The notes beneath the pieces were generated by a model, which was not told the DNA's origin, searched no databases, and worked only from the letters and a program-made list of their open reading frames with translations. DNA of 64,000 nucleotides from NCBI GenBank assembly GCA_033980235.1, contig CM067075.1, forward strand, positions 3,151,148 to 3,215,147, given 5' to 3'. Every line of letters begins with the position of its first letter. Position 1 is the stretch's first letter. A program made the position numbers and the translations under genes. Source of the DNA: Diadema setosum (lineage: Eukaryota; Echinodermata; Echinoidea; Diadematoida; Diadematidae). Shown here piece by piece: positions 1 through 12,383 of this stretch.

Positions 1-649
1 AAGGTGGGGGCGATGTTTTGGTGTAGGAAAGACCAAAAAATTTTCTGTGTACTGTGTCAAAAGATTGTATTCTCGTCATTTGGGATGACATAGTGTTGAG
101 TTCAGGCAATGTCCCATTGTGGATTGATAGGGTAACTGGGAATTCTATGAAAAGCAGTAAAGCTAGTGGAATATTGGAAAGACTTTTTTTTTCCTGCAAG
201 ACATTTGTGACTTGGGGATACTGCTGGATTAGGATTGAACCAGTATTTTGGATTCTAAAAATCTGACATTTTAACTGTTTATATGGCATCACCTTCCACT
301 ATACTTTTCTTTGTTCTAGTTTTGTCATGGGGAAAATGTACATCATAATATTTACATTCTGTAAGCTATAGCAGTATGTTATAAGCCTGCATTGGCTGTC
401 AAGAAGAGAGAAAAAAAAATATTTCCTTTCTGAATGCTACCCTTCAGCAGTTGTTCAAGTATTGTGGTGTAATATCCCTCGCTTATTCCTCGTCATAAAA
501 GTGCAAGCTTATAATAACTCTGTTCAAGAGCTTTAATGGTATCATGCCACTGACACCCCCCTGCATTGAAGAGGACATTCCAATGTCATCGGGGAGGAGA
601 AATCTTGTATTAGCGGAAGATAAGAAATGGGAAAAAGATATATGCCGAG
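1..649. other. Non-coding, nothing recognised
   Basis: AT-rich sequence with frequent stops in all frames. Short frames here do not resemble known proteins and lack splice context. No repeat structure was seen. Confidence 0.6.
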
Positions 650-1030
650 GTTGTTTGAGGCATGAAGAGTTTTAAAGCCTGTCACAGGTGTATCACTGGG
701 GGCGTCGTGCATTTGTCCCGGAATACCTCAAATGGAGGTCGCACCGCCAGCGTTATGGTGTTTGATGACACTTGCTTGTCGTTGTCGAAACACCTTGTCA
801 AAGTCGATGCCAATCAAGGAACGATGCTGTCTCCTCGCCCCTGGTTCCTCATAAAATGATGTAACCTTGCACATACAGTTGCGATGCGCCCGATAGCGTG
901 TGTTTGTGTGAACTTCCCGCTGGGCAGCCCGACTAAAAGAGAAACAAAACAAAACAAAAACAGAGCTGAAGAACATGACAAGCTGGAATTTTGCTGCCCC
1001 GCCAGGCAGAAGCGGAACAGATATGGCACG
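650..1030. other. GC-richer non-repetitive island (possible regulatory element)
   Basis: Base composition rises and CpG dinucleotides appear compared with the AT-rich flanks, and no repeat structure is visible. Frames on both strands are open for only 60-80 codons and resemble nothing known. The pattern fits a conserved non-coding element or a degraded exon. This is inference from composition alone. Confidence 0.25.
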
Positions 1031-1296
1031 ATCTGTGGCTGTCAGTTAAAATGATTTGATATTAGTCTGAAAGGAATAGACTTTTCAATGCCTCGGACAC
1101 GGACTGATAAGTGTTAAAACAGATTGAAAAGATGCAACTCATCATAGTACTCATTTTAGGCCTAATGTAACGGAACAGATGACTCTGAGTTGTATCCCAA
1201 TTCCAACTAAAATAACTGTGTTGCGTAAATCAATCCTGAGTAGGCAAGGCTTAGAGGTTTTGTGTAATTAGCGACATGACATATTCATAGCTATGT

Positions 1297-1850
1297 GCCA
1301 TGATGTTAGTTGGTTGGTTGATCAATTGGTCTGTTGTTGGTCTAGTTGGTTTCTTGGTAGGTTGATTGGCTGATCGGTTATTCGCTTGGTTTGTTTTTTG
1401 ATTGTTTGTTTGTTTGGTTGGTTGATTGATTGATTGGTTGATTTCATTTTTGGTTGGTTGATTGGTTTCTTGATGGTCGGTTGGTTGATCAGTTTGTTTC
1501 ATTTTGGGTTAGTTGGTTGGTTGGTTTCTGGGTGGGTTGGTGGATTGAGTGAGTGATTGGTTGGTTGGTTGGTTGGTTGGTTGGTTGGTTTCTGGGTGGG
1601 TTGGTAGATTGAGTGATTGGTAGGTTGGTTGGTTGGTTGGTGGATTGAGTGATTGGTAGGTAGGTTGGTTGGTTAGTTGGTTGGTTTCTTTTTTTGATTG
1701 GTAAGTTGGTTTGTTTGGGGTTTGGTTGGTCAATTGTTTGGTTTCTTGGTTTCATTTTTGGTTCATTGGTTTCTTGGCAGGTTGGTTTGCTTGCTTACTT
1801 GCTTGGTTTGTTGTTGGTTTGTTATTTGGTGGGTTTCTTGGTCGGTTGAT
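1297..1850. repeat. Degenerate TTGG/TTGA tetranucleotide satellite
   Basis: More than 500 bp is built from TTGG, TTGA and TTTG words, with higher-order units of about 50-60 bp near 1530-1680 (GGTTTCTGGGTGGGTTGG recurs). On the minus strand it reads as Asn-Gln-Pro-Thr repeats in more than one frame, which is a translation artefact of the tetranucleotide. It is a typical expanded and diverged microsatellite. Confidence 0.9.
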
Positions 1851-2619
1851 TAACATTGTATGCAGACTGTATTCTATCATATTCATCCCACATAGGCATA
1901 TCAATATTCTTTATATAGTCATATTATCAACAACCTTAGAAATTTCTTTTGTGGATGGATTAGTACCTGTTGAAAACATTAATGGTTATAAGAGGAAAAG
2001 TTTGCATCATTCAACCAGGTAAAATAGGACATCTCTGGTGCCACCATGATATATCAGCCGTGGAAACAAAAGGAATACAATGTGATGACTTCTTGCAGAA
2101 AAATTAATGTTTGTGTGAAAAACAATAGCGAAAAATAAATAACTGAAGGTTATCTCCCAACCCTGATTAAAAAGGTTTGTGTAGGTGTTGCGGTATGATT
2201 GGGAATTGGGGACATGCTATTGATCTTTAAAAGTCTCTCCGTATTATCAGACAAAAACTAAGACTAACATCGAACATGCAGAATACCAAAGAAACAATGC
2301 TATTTTGATTGTGTTTCAATCAAGATCGTCTATGTTTGTTTTGAGCAGTCAATATGTGGAGGTATCAACATTTGTCTGATTGTCCTTTGTTTGAATCCCA
2401 AGGTAAAGTTTAGTTCTTACATCCCGGCTTTGTTCTCAAACAAAATTTTAGCAAGGTCAGATAGAATCACATTGGGACTCCATGGCATACATCGCTCCTG
2501 AATGCACCATCAAGCGTAGAACTGTGCCTCAGTGTCAAGGTTCATCAGAGTCTTTCTCTTGTCAGTACTGTTAACCGCGTCATAACCTAGCGATTACACA
2601 GCGCAAGGGGCAGCTAATG
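1851..2619. other. Non-coding, nothing recognised
   Basis: Unique-looking AT-rich sequence. A GTAAAA after position 2020 resembles a weak splice donor, but the frame before it is only the tail of the TTGG satellite. Confidence 0.55.
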
Positions 2620-2880
2620 CTCTGCAAATCTCGATCAGAAATGCCAGACTCGTATTCGTGAGCGTGCCCGTGCGGCGGCAGCCGAGCAGCGACTTTTGAC
2701 AACTGTCATCGTGTGGTTTCCTGCAGCTTAATTGTTTAAGCGGGTTACGTGATTAATGTTTGCGTTCTTGATCTGGGCTGCGGGATTAGGGCGATTAGGG
2801 CGGATCGAGCTCTGCAATCTGCACTGCAAGGTCGGGCTGGGGTTGCGCGTCTCGCCCCATTAAAGGTGGTTATCACTTGT
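2620..2880. other. GC-richer island with homeobox-type words (possible enhancer)
   Basis: A CpG-bearing, non-repetitive block between AT-rich flanks. It contains TTAATTG, GATTAAT and GGGATTAGGGCGATTAGGG. The GATTA words match the core bound by Otx/Bicoid-class (K50) homeodomains. No open frame spans the block. Enhancer function is inference; the motifs are seen directly. Confidence 0.3.
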
Positions 2881-3966
2881 GTGTTCTAAACGTTCTGATG
2901 CAATCTAATCTACCACAAGAACAAGTCTTCTGTCAAGAAAATGAAATGCAGACTCTGCCCAATTAAGCTTTCCATCTCATATTTCAGACAGCTCGCTGTT
3001 TGAAATAACGAGGGAAAAAGGCTTGATGTGGGACTTAGGAACAGATGATGCTTGCTTGTGTTTACTGATGAATTCTGACATGGCTGAAATTATGTGATAT
3101 CACAACTCCCATGCTGAAGTCTTACCCAATTAACTCTAGACCTAATGAGTGATATTCACGTTGAATGAGTGAATGGTTAACAGTTTTTTTTTGCATAAAC
3201 TTGACTTTGAGTTTTGTCATATAGCACCAAATTTCACATAAAATTGAATTTAGAATAGGATTCAGGTTTCAGCTCCAACTGCTTTCAAGTCCACAGGAAA
3301 AAGAAAATCAATAAATGCATTTTAAGCTTCGTATTTCATATAGATGAATATTCAAAGTTTTTAAATCACCCTCGTGATTGGAAGATCTATTTCAGTGGAT
3401 TAGTTTTTTAATCAATTCAATTGACTACAGTACATGGCATGATAAGATAGTTCCATACTTATTGGCAATCACTGTATCTTTCTTTGTGAGCCTCTGCGGT
3501 AGTGGGCTGCCTTCATCGTAGTTTGAGAAAGAAATGATTGAGAGTGAAGCTTAGAAATTAATCATACGTGAATGATGTGCCCCGACTGGATCTGTTTCCG
3601 TTTCCAATGATTCGGGTAATCCAACAAATCATGAACAGATAGGGACACTGAATCCACATTTCTAATCTGAGTGTGGGCAGAAAATTGTTTGTATGCAGTC
3701 AGCTGAGTCAGCTGAACATGATAACAAACATATGAACAGTAGATAAAAGCACAGATGACAATAAGAGGGAATGTATGCAAGGCTGAGTAATATGCAAGTA
3801 CAGTTTTGTATTATGATACTGCCATTTCTGAACAAACTTGTGAAACAAAAACATGTGTGAAACAAGTGTGAAAGAAAGAGCATATGATTGATTTTTTTTT
3901 TATTTTTTAGAGGATTCTGCGTTATTGAGATCTGCATGAGGACTTTTCTTGCTGATTTCCATTCCT
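2881..3966. other. Non-coding, nothing recognised
   Basis: AT-rich with many stops on both strands. The two overlapping minus frames near 3560-3940 are hydrophobic, low-complexity translations without splice context or similarity that I recognise. Confidence 0.55.
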
Positions 3967-4401
3967 TTAAAGGTGCATAGTCCCGGTAGTGTAGAGGGCG
4001 CTGTTGATGATACTGCCGATCACCATTAGCATTGATACGAAGATTACCGAAGTTGAGTTGTCATCAAGAGTAAAGTGCGTAGGTGTTGCTAAGTAACGTT
4101 GCCTTCGTTGTCTTCTCTGCGCATCGTGCAGTCTGTAGTAATGCCAGGGTGCGTGCATATGTGCTTGTTATTATGACATCACAAAAGAAGTTTGCTGAAG
4201 CTGTCATACCCCTCAGCCGAATCATGAGCCGAACTGTGATCGGACCACTAACTACAGTGGATCGGACTTCTTCGGACTCGGGGAAGTGGGCCACAGCGTA
4301 AGCGCTAAAGAGGAGTCAATTTAGCGTAGGTCTCTATAGGAAACTTGCACCGTGTGCCCATGTACGCATTTGACTAGAACACCGGGACCATGCACCTTTA
4401 A
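3967..4401 (+). mobile_element. MITE family A, complete copy with TTAA flanks
   Basis: A 435-bp element bounded by TTAA on both sides (3967-3970 and 4398-4401). Its ends are inverted repeats: the left reads AGGTGCATAGTCCCGGT and the right reads ACCGGGACCATGCACCT. It has no transposase frame, so it is non-autonomous. A second copy in opposite orientation lies at 58580-58987 and is highly similar across about 400 bp. TTAA is the target site of piggyBac-type transposases, so mobilisation by a piggyBac relative is a reasonable inference. Frames inside are shadows. Confidence 0.85.
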
Positions 4402-4838
4402 AATATCTTTCCTGGTATGCCGATAATTCTTTCTGAACTCCTCCAGATGAAGCTGGGTTTGTTATCCAGTTCTTCTTGGTTGGAATAAATGATGCAAAAG
4501 ACTAATGTTTGGATCTGATTTGGCCACTTTTGGACTACTTTTACCCACCCAACCCCAACTTTCTGTCTTCACTCAGCTGCCTCTACCTCTTTCTGTCTTT
4601 CTGCCGATCATGTGACCTTCATTTGATCATGTGACATCATTCATCTTTACCATTTTCAAGTTGACATGAGTGCCTGGATGATGCGACCCTGATTGTGAGA
4701 TGTCTGCGGTAATCTACAAAGGTCTTCCCTTTGCGGTTAGACTCAATAAACTGATTTCTTTCTTTGAAGGGATTAGGGAACCAGAAATCCGTGCAGTTAT
4801 CAAATTATATCATTTCTTCCGTGATGTTTATTTTCTTG

Positions 4839-4863
4839 GTGTGTGTGTGTGTGTGTGTGTGTG
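4839..4863. repeat. (GT)n microsatellite
   Basis: About 12 uninterrupted GT units. A G10 run follows at 4936-4945. The rest of 4402-5360 is AT-rich with nothing recognised. Confidence 0.95.
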
Positions 4864-5367
4864 CATGCTTGCGTTTTTGTGAGTATTCTGGAAAGGTGTA
4901 TGTGTATTTGTGTACTTTATATGAGCATTTGTGGTGGGGGGGGGGCAATTGCTGATAAAAACTTTTTATAAGATTGGGGGAATTATACATACTGTCCTGT
5001 TCTCTCCAGACTGGGGCTGTACAACAATATGTGATGTGTCAACAGTACATAATATAAACTAAAAATATGAAAGGACTTTCATACAAATTTATTTTGCTGG
5101 GACATTATGGGAATACTCTAAAACCTAACTCCTTCAGAAAGTATGGAGAATAGCAATTTGCCTTATTGTATTTGACTACCAACAAATAGGGAATGTTTAC
5201 TCTTCTTTGAAAAGTTTAGATTTGAGAAGTGCCTTTCACATCTCCTAATATTCTTGTAACAGTCTTAAATCACAGATTGTTAGTGGACTGCCCCTTAAAT
5301 AATGTATATTGTGCAAGGTGTATAGTCTCCATTGTGGGAAATCTTTATTTTTCTTGCAAAAGGATCC

Positions 5368-5660
5368 TTAATTCTGATTTCTCATTCCATCATCTTGGCT
5401 CTCAATCCTGGTCTCAGCCACTAGGTAAATTGTCTTCAGGGTCTCGATCTCCAAAATTCTTCGCTTACGAAGTACGTGGCGTATCACATGCAGGATGCAC
5501 TCCAGACAGACATAGTGAGGTGATTGTCTCATGAGTAGGATCAGAGTTTGTTGCGCAAGAGCGAGAGGATGACCCCCGAACTCTTCTGCCGCTTCGTTTC
5601 TCAAGCGATTCGTTTATCCATAGCGTAGTGCCGGAGTTAACGCTCCGAGACACAGGCAGG
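5368..5660 (-). other. Coding-like or conserved island, minus strand
   Basis: A CpG-bearing block in which minus-strand frames stay open for 62-78 codons. One frame (5604-5368) reads like a helical segment containing HVLRKRRILEIETL. I recognise no family, and neither clear splice sites nor a downstream continuation was found. It may be an exon of an unknown gene or a conserved non-coding element. Confidence 0.2.
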
Positions 5661-6509
5661 ATTGCGTGGTAGCTACGGCAGCTAGAATGGAATGAGAAAG
5701 AACCATGTAATGGCTGAAAATATTCAGAGCATACAGGGGAGAGAAATGGTGGAAGTCATGACATTCTATCGAAGAACTGTCAAAGGACAAAATCTTGCCC
5801 AACAAATGGGCAGACTCTAATTTGTAATGTCTGTGTGCAGTTAGTTAAGTGATATGTTTAAGAAAATGATCAATAAACAACCATTTTTATTTAACAGATA
5901 TAACCTTAATGTCTACACATCTTCATTTGATCGCACCATGTCATAAAGCTGTCAGAGGGAAAGTGCAGCTTCAGTCTCATCAGACATATATTCTAACAGA
6001 TCTTTGTGCATTTGGTGTTGGCATTTTATTGTGCCAATCATATCTTGATTGACTAAAGTAGGAATATACACGCAGCATACCGGGTATGGTTCCTAGCATT
6101 ACATCTGCAAACATGTGCACTTTATTCATTTTATTTTTTTCTCTTTGTTAAATTCTAGTCAGGGTATGATCAGAAGATCAGGTTGTGAATGACACAAATA
6201 AAAAAATGTGCCAAAGAAAAGAGATTGGATTTCAGTTCATACTTTCACACAGCTTGTCAATACCAGGCCATGCGAAGAGTGTTGGAAAAGCACCCTTTAT
6301 TACAGTCATCCCATAATACACTTGCATTAACTACTGTAGACAGCCCTGATAGATTTTTCTTTGGGTTGAGTTTTTTGTCTTTTTATTGTTGCTTGTCCAT
6401 CAGCTTAGTTTCTAATGAATAAAGTATATTGTTATCATTCCCTTCAACCACCCCCTACCAGGAAGCAAAGTAACCGTTGACTGGGTCTGAAAATCTATAG
6501 AATTTTTTT
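5661..6509. other. Non-coding, nothing recognised
   Basis: AT-rich, with no repeat or reading frame of note. Confidence 0.5.
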
Positions 6510-6830
6510 GGGGAGAGACTCGGCTGGCTGGAACTTTACCGACCGAAACAAAAGGGGCCACATTAATGCCCCCCGATCACTCACAGACCAGTGGGTTTTA
6601 TTGCCGAATCAGAAGTTTGTCAAAGGTGCGATACACTCCTTCTGCCTGCACGCAGTTACACCTGCACGTTGCATCGCAGCGGAGCCTGCGAGTTACAAGC
6701 CATGGGCCGCCCATTTTGTGTCTGCTACGCACGATGGGCCTTTCGCACTCGTGCACACCTTGTCGAGAGCAGTGGCCCGAGGAGTGAACTTTAACTGTTT
6801 GAACCTGGAACTGTGCTGACTGCACTGTAC
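6510..6830. other. GC-richer non-repetitive island
   Basis: CpG-bearing block with several overlapping open frames on both strands (67-103 codons). Such openness in many frames reflects composition and not coding. None of the translations is recognisable. Candidate regulatory element. Confidence 0.25.
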
Positions 6831-7568
6831 CAAGATCAGAAACTGGTCCAAAGTGACAAAACATTCTGTGTATCGTAAAGTAGGTGGCACTGCGTTTTTT
6901 CTTTTGTATGACATATACAGCTACCCACTACGATAGAAAATGGTGTCAGTCGTCAGTAGGCGGGCATGTGCATTTTTGTTTTCTTTTTGTCTATGAATGT
7001 GAGGTTGTGGATCAAGTCCGGCAGTACACTCTTGCTATTCAAGTGAGGACATCCCACGTTGTGTTGATGTCCCCTGTTGCTTAGTACCCATGACAGGCTT
7101 GTAAAGAATTTTTCATGAGTGTGCATTTGATCGCGCTCCATTCCATTTCGGGTGGTTGTTGCGTTACGTGTGTAGAAATTTGCACGAGTATGTGCGTAAT
7201 GAGGTGTGTGGGCTCATGTTCAAAGTTCAATCGTTCGGACTGTTGTTCGGTTCGTAGAACGATCCGTGCAGTCAGAGCGACAGACATGTATGCCGAATTT
7301 TAGCTCAGCCAGAGGGTGCGGCAATAGATCATTGTGGTGTTTCTCGAATTTCTCTTTTTATTTTCGTCTCGTTCTCCTGTCGTGAATGCTGGAAGATTTT
7401 CAAATGGATCGATTAAAGAGGAAACAGGGCAGAGAAATCAGACTTCATGGTGCGCTTTGCCTCATAGTGTAAGTTACGTGATGTACGTTATACTTTATTC
7501 CACAAGACCAAATGCAGAACATCATCTAGCAGCTTGACTGACAAAGGCACGAATTGACTTGTTGAAAA
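6831..7568. other. Non-coding, nothing recognised
   Basis: GT-leaning sequence with short overlapping frames on both strands that look like shadows. No splice-bounded exon was identified. Confidence 0.5.
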
Positions 7569-7654
7569 TTAATCTCGAGGATATTCGGGCAGGTGTCTAC
7601 GTTTGTGTGGGAAACGCATGCTAAAGCAAAATCAGCTCATCATAAATGGGTTAA
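7569..7654 (+). mobile_element. Mini-element family B, degenerate copy
   Basis: Retains TTCGGGCAGGTGTCTA, GGGAAACGCATG and AAAATCAGC plus a terminal GGGTTAA. These match the order of the roughly 93-bp family whose best copies are at 27988-28080 and 46470-46562. The left inverted repeat is largely lost and about 6 bp is inserted. Confidence 0.7.
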
Positions 7655-8291
7655 TGGTTTGCTGTCTCGTGTAGAGGGTTGGTTTTGTGTATTGTCTTCA
7701 GGTACAATTCATGCGAAAAATTGTCGTGACTTCACTCTTAGGTTAACTAGAGGTTCAAGTCAAATTGTCCTTTGAGCTTTGGAGTAATATGCCGCCCATG
7801 ATGTACCCAATGCTCCCAGACTCATACATCTGTATGTAAGCTTTCCATACATATACTTGACTGTCTTCAGAGTTTCACATGCAGATGCACATTTCCGCAT
7901 CTTTTTTTCAGCGCACGTACAATCACATTTTCTTGTGTCTGCATGCTACAAAAGGACAGACGCTGAAACACACTAAAAGCTGACATTTATGTGACGAGCG
8001 ATCCATCACAGGCCAGGCACTCACATACGTGTGATATGATTTTCTCTCTGCATGAAAGTGTGCGGGAGCAAGAAATTATGTGGAATAATGTGCATTTGAT
8101 ATTTGCATGCACATACCAACATACACATGTACAGATTTTTTTTATTTTTCACGGTACAAACGTCCAAGGGATACAGATTTATGTCTGTAGCAAGTTGCAT
8201 GGCATTGCGATGTGTATGTGGTCAGAGTTTCTTTGACAAATCAAGGAATTGGTATTGAAACGTTGGACTATGACATTACAGTGGAAACAGC

Positions 8292-8325
8292 TGTGTGTGT
8301 GTGTAAGTGTGTGTGTGTGTGTGTA
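8292..8325. repeat. (TG)n microsatellite, interrupted
   Basis: Two TG runs separated by TAAG. The 7655-8291 interval holds nothing recognised. Confidence 0.9.
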
Positions 8326-8421
8326 AGTTCGGTGATATATAACCCCACTGCAATATCAGCATGGCCTGGCCAAAGCTAAAGCATATGTGTAGATTACTTT
8401 CTTCACTGCAATACAGTGTCT

Positions 8422-8508
8422 TTATCCCGTTGAGGACGAGTCCGGAATATACTTGGGCAAGTGTCTATGGGAAACGCATGTTGTAGTAAAATCAGCCCGT
8501 CCTCAACA
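8422..8508 (+). mobile_element. Mini-element family B copy, right end truncated
   Basis: Begins TTATCCCGTTGAGGACGAG and keeps the whole interior through GCCCGTCCTCAAC, then loses the expected GGGTTAA. It is the same family as at 27988 and 46470. The interval 8509-9829 is non-coding with nothing recognised beyond a 12-bp GC palindrome near 8643. Confidence 0.85.
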
Positions 8509-9829
8509 ATACTTGGCACATCTAATGTAAGATGGACTCAATTAGACAATGGTGAAAATGTGAGAAGATAAATGTAATCAATAAAGAATATGACTGTATT
8601 CTGGTATGTATAGATCTCATGTCAAGCATATAATGTTCATGGCGCCCGGGCGCAGACATGGTATATCGATAACCTAGGATTTAGTTTGCCATTACGCCGT
8701 CGTCAAGTTAGTCACGTGTACGTGCTGGAGGTGTTGTCATTATGTTTTAGCCAGGAGACGTGCTTACATTGTTGTCCTGCCCAGGGAAGCTTTCTTTCGT
8801 TTTTTTGACGATGACATGGAAGCTTGTTGCGCAGTCAACCTTAACCACGAATGCCGCCTTTCATGTATGCACGGTGTTTGTCTATACCCAGCCCCAGTTT
8901 TTTGAGCTCCCACCCAAACCAGACCAGATTTCTTCCAGAATCTGGGTCTCTCTGCAAGGCAATAAACCAGAATTCCCTGCCCCCACTCTTACCCTCCCAT
9001 TCAAAGAAAACCCCTTTTTTTTACGACTTTCTTACACATTGTGTGGATGAACGTGTTGGTGCATGTGAATGTTCAAGTATGTGTGTGTCTGTGTCTGTTT
9101 TTCTGTTTGTCTGTGATTTGTCTGTCAAAAAATCCCAGATCTATGGCTCCGGGGAGACTGAGGTGGGCACATGGCAGAGGCTCTCCGCTCCTGGGGAGTC
9201 GTAAAAAATCCAAAAACGGAGGAAGTCTGAGGAAGTAGTGCCACGTTAGGCCCCGAGGAAGAGTGGTTCCATCTTTCTACATCTCCTGCTGATAGCTCTC
9301 TTTGTCTTCTTGACAGGCAGTCTTCCCTTTCCCGCCCCCACCCCTATAGGTGGCAGAAAAAGAGGTTCAGATAAGTGGCATACTTAGTGGGCGTGACCTA
9401 CCAAACTTTGAACACACCTGCACATTGATGTCGGGGGAGGGGTGGTTGGGGTGCATCAGACTCATTATCAAAGCCTTCTTTTGTGTCGCGGTGATTCATG
9501 CGATGATGCTTTGTATTGGTTAAGACTATGTAAACCCACTGGCATACCATGACACACTTTTGAGTCCAACATATTCACTTCGCAGCTCAGCTATGAAGAG
9601 TTGACTGATGGCAGAGGTATGTCGCATTCACGTGACATTGTTTGAAATGGTGGAAGAATGTGCGGATACTTTACCGGCAGAACTAGTATTCATTAACATG
9701 TGACATAATCACACACAATTCTTTTTTCTTTTTTTTTTTGCGATAATACAAGCTGGAACTTACTGTTATGTGTAGTCATGTTTGCATGCAAACCAGCTGT
9801 AGCTTGTTACATCCTCAAGGGTGGGTTCT

Positions 9830-10010
9830 TTATGCCAGTCTCCTCCTGGTTTAGCTAAAGTGCACTGTTCGCATTCCTGCATTGCGTGCACTAATCCATG
9901 CTCCATGAAAGCATGTGACACTGACCTAAATTTCATGGACCAGCGATTTCTGACGCCGAACCGAGCGACTTCCTGTTCATCTCTGCAGAGATCGTATCTC
10001 CCTCGTGGCT
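9830..10010. other. GC-richer non-repetitive island
   Basis: Unique-looking block with balanced composition and a 64-codon + frame of no recognisable family, followed by a C12 run at 10033-10044. Regulatory element is a possibility only. Confidence 0.2.
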
Positions 10011-10249
10011 TGTGATTCTACCAGCCAACCTTCCCCCCCCCCCCACCGCCTTTTATTCCTCTCGCATTGTTCTTTTCCTTGTTTGCTGAATATTAATCCC
10101 TCAAGGGCAACGACAAATACTGAAATGGTTGCCTACCTTTTTTCTTGATCTCTTAGCGAAAGAATAACAAAAATTAGGCGGCCTTTGAGAACTTGCGCTG
10201 TGCCCCGTTAAATTACACAAACATGACAGTTGGTCGTGAATGGATAATC

Positions 10250-10640
10250 TTACCATCCTTTGTCACTTCCTCAGTGAGCTGAGGAATCGGGAACTCCAAG
10301 CTCTTTAGGTAGGCACAATCACAATGGGAGCTGTAACGCGCCGTTGCACGTGTTGCTCAAGGTCAACCATGCTTTTGAGGGGCCCAAGGTTGGAGGCGGG
10401 CATCTGTAAAAGTGTCATTGTGAGCAGCGAAAAAAACATTCCTGCCTCTCCCTCTCCTTCTCTCTTTACGTTGCCAGTCCCTTGTCTTCCCCCAACCAAG
10501 CGCGGAGGGAGTCTTTGTCGAAAATGGGCCCAGCATGAGAAATGCTCTGTGCATCGGGCTATTCACGGTGACACGGAAACCCAGATCAGCTCGCTTCAAA
10601 AGGCACAAAGTCAATGTTATTTTTCCAGAGATATAGCGTG
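10250..10640. other. GC-richer non-repetitive island
   Basis: CpG-bearing block with open frames of 64-105 codons on both strands and no recognisable product. Overlapping frames on both strands argue against real coding. Candidate conserved non-coding element. Confidence 0.25.
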
Positions 10641-11660
10641 ATAATCACGGGAAAAAATTGCGGTCGCGAGGGAAGAAACAAAAAAAAAGTGATTGCTCTG
10701 GTCGCCCATTAGATCCCCCACTTTGCACTTTTCACTCCAAATAGCCTTTTATCAGGGGGATATCATTTGCACAAAGGGTAGAAATAACACAATTGCCCCT
10801 CTTTTAGCATTTTGACAAGGTCCCATACTTCTTAAGGGGGAAGGTAAATGACTCCGTTCGTTCAAAGATTGTCAGGATAGTCAAGGGAGTAAGTGGGTCG
10901 TTTTCCAAGAGGTGTTTGGTCCTCCTGTCTCCAGTGAATAAATCATTTATACCTCCATTTCTTTCTCTTTGGTACGTGGGCAGAAGAGGGTCATTGGTAC
11001 CAGCAGGCATGATGGTTTTTCAAATTTACTGAGATCAGCGTCTAAAATGTCATGATTATTTATGTAGTCCTTATAAATGGTACTTGCTAGTACATCCACT
11101 TGATACCAAGTATTTGGGAGTATTTATAGAAAAAGTTTGTTCATGTATTTAGTGCAAAAACAATGAAATTGATGCTTCCCCCAAATGTTCATTGGTGTGC
11201 CATTTGGTTACCTGCTTCATGCAGTTCCATAATTAATGACATCAGGGGCTTATGCATTATTTCGCCTTGAAACAATTGCCTGACCAACTGAAAAAAAAAA
11301 AGAAGAAGAAAAGAAAGTTCATTTGGGAAATGTGCTCATGTAGTCATTACGAACTGGCTTACTTGCATATTCATCAGTTGTGTACCACCCTGTCATTCGG
11401 GAGTTTTAAATCTGCGAAGCGAACGCTATGATGACTCTCATCGGCAAAAGATGGTGTTCTGCACACGCGTGAGACCACTGTTTCCATTGTCCAACCCAAG
11501 AAGAGGCGTCGTCGTAGCATTCACTTTGCAGATCATAAGCTCATTATTGTCTGTTGTGATGACATGACAGTGAATGGGTTATAATATGGGCTTCTCATCC
11601 AGCCATCCATTCATCTTTAGAACCATCACGTCGTGACACTCTTCATTTAATAATGATAAT
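10641..11660. other. Non-coding, nothing recognised
   Basis: AT-rich sequence with A-rich simple tracts (near 11290). No element ends or exon-like segments were found. Confidence 0.5.
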
Positions 11661-11841
11661 CATGAAAACTTACATCATAGGCCACATGCCGGTAACCCAT
11701 AGCATGTGACTGAAGCACGTCAGGCTCTTCTTCTGTGATGAGGCTCGTGTGATACCCCAAAACACAAAAATATCAGTGTTCTGATGAGTTCTGATGAAAT
11801 CTGAGCAAAAAAAAAAAAGCTCAAGAGATCTGCAGGCAAGG

Positions 11842-12383
11842 CTCACCAAGAATGATACATAAGTGCAAAAAAGCCGCTGGAACCTGGACTCAAGTTCATC
11901 TGTCCGATGTCTGTTAATCATCAGATGCTCAACAGACTGTCGTAGGACGTTGGCTGGACACACCTGATAGCCGCACAATGTAAATCTGACACACATTGTA
12001 CCGATGTCACTCTTTCCGGACTGACTCAACATTTATCCAACACTGACTCGACTTGCGACCGGAAATTGTGTCTCATGGCAAACTGAGCTCTGAGTTTAAG
12101 TTCCTTCATCATACAATCTTGCCTCACTGGATCAAGCTCAATGTGTTCATCACTGATGTGACATTTGACCAACACAGAGCAGATTCGTTGGTCTGTGATA
12201 TGATACACCTTAGTGGGTGACATGAAGAAAAAGGATTTGCTTTCCATGAGTGACCAGTGAGCCAAAAGCTTATGAAGCTTAGTGAAAAGAGGTATCATCT
12301 TGACACAGAGGTCATTCCTTGCATCTAACAAGATTTCCTCAGACTTGCCCGACACTGCAACAACAAGTTCATGCAGCTTGTAA
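11842..12383 (-). pseudogene. Unidentified coding-like region in two frames (frameshifted gene or pseudogene)
   Basis: Read on the minus strand, the segment 12383-12026 is fully open for about 118 codons with natural-looking amino-acid use, starting LHELVVAVSGKSEEILL and ending QVESVLDKC-stop. The coding character then continues in another frame from 12032 down to about 11842 (CGYQVCPANVLRQSVEHLM lies within it). A single missing base near 12030 would join the two. A plausible acceptor (pyrimidine-rich, ending TTACAAG) precedes 12383, and a GGTGAGCC donor-like site follows near 11842. I do not recognise the family. It may be an exon of a nested antisense gene with a sequencing error, a decayed pseudogene, or two short exons. 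The first frame may also be a genuine C-terminus. About 180 residues are covered in total. Confidence 0.5.

Noticed and set aside
1251..1755. Asn-Gln-Pro-Thr repeat proteins on the minus strand
   Set aside because: Translations of the TTGG tetranucleotide satellite in several frames; no splice or start context.
4064..4301. Matching 60-76-codon frames also present at 58653-58987
   Set aside because: The similarity is at DNA level across a MITE with inverted ends; both strands are open, so it is not a conserved protein.
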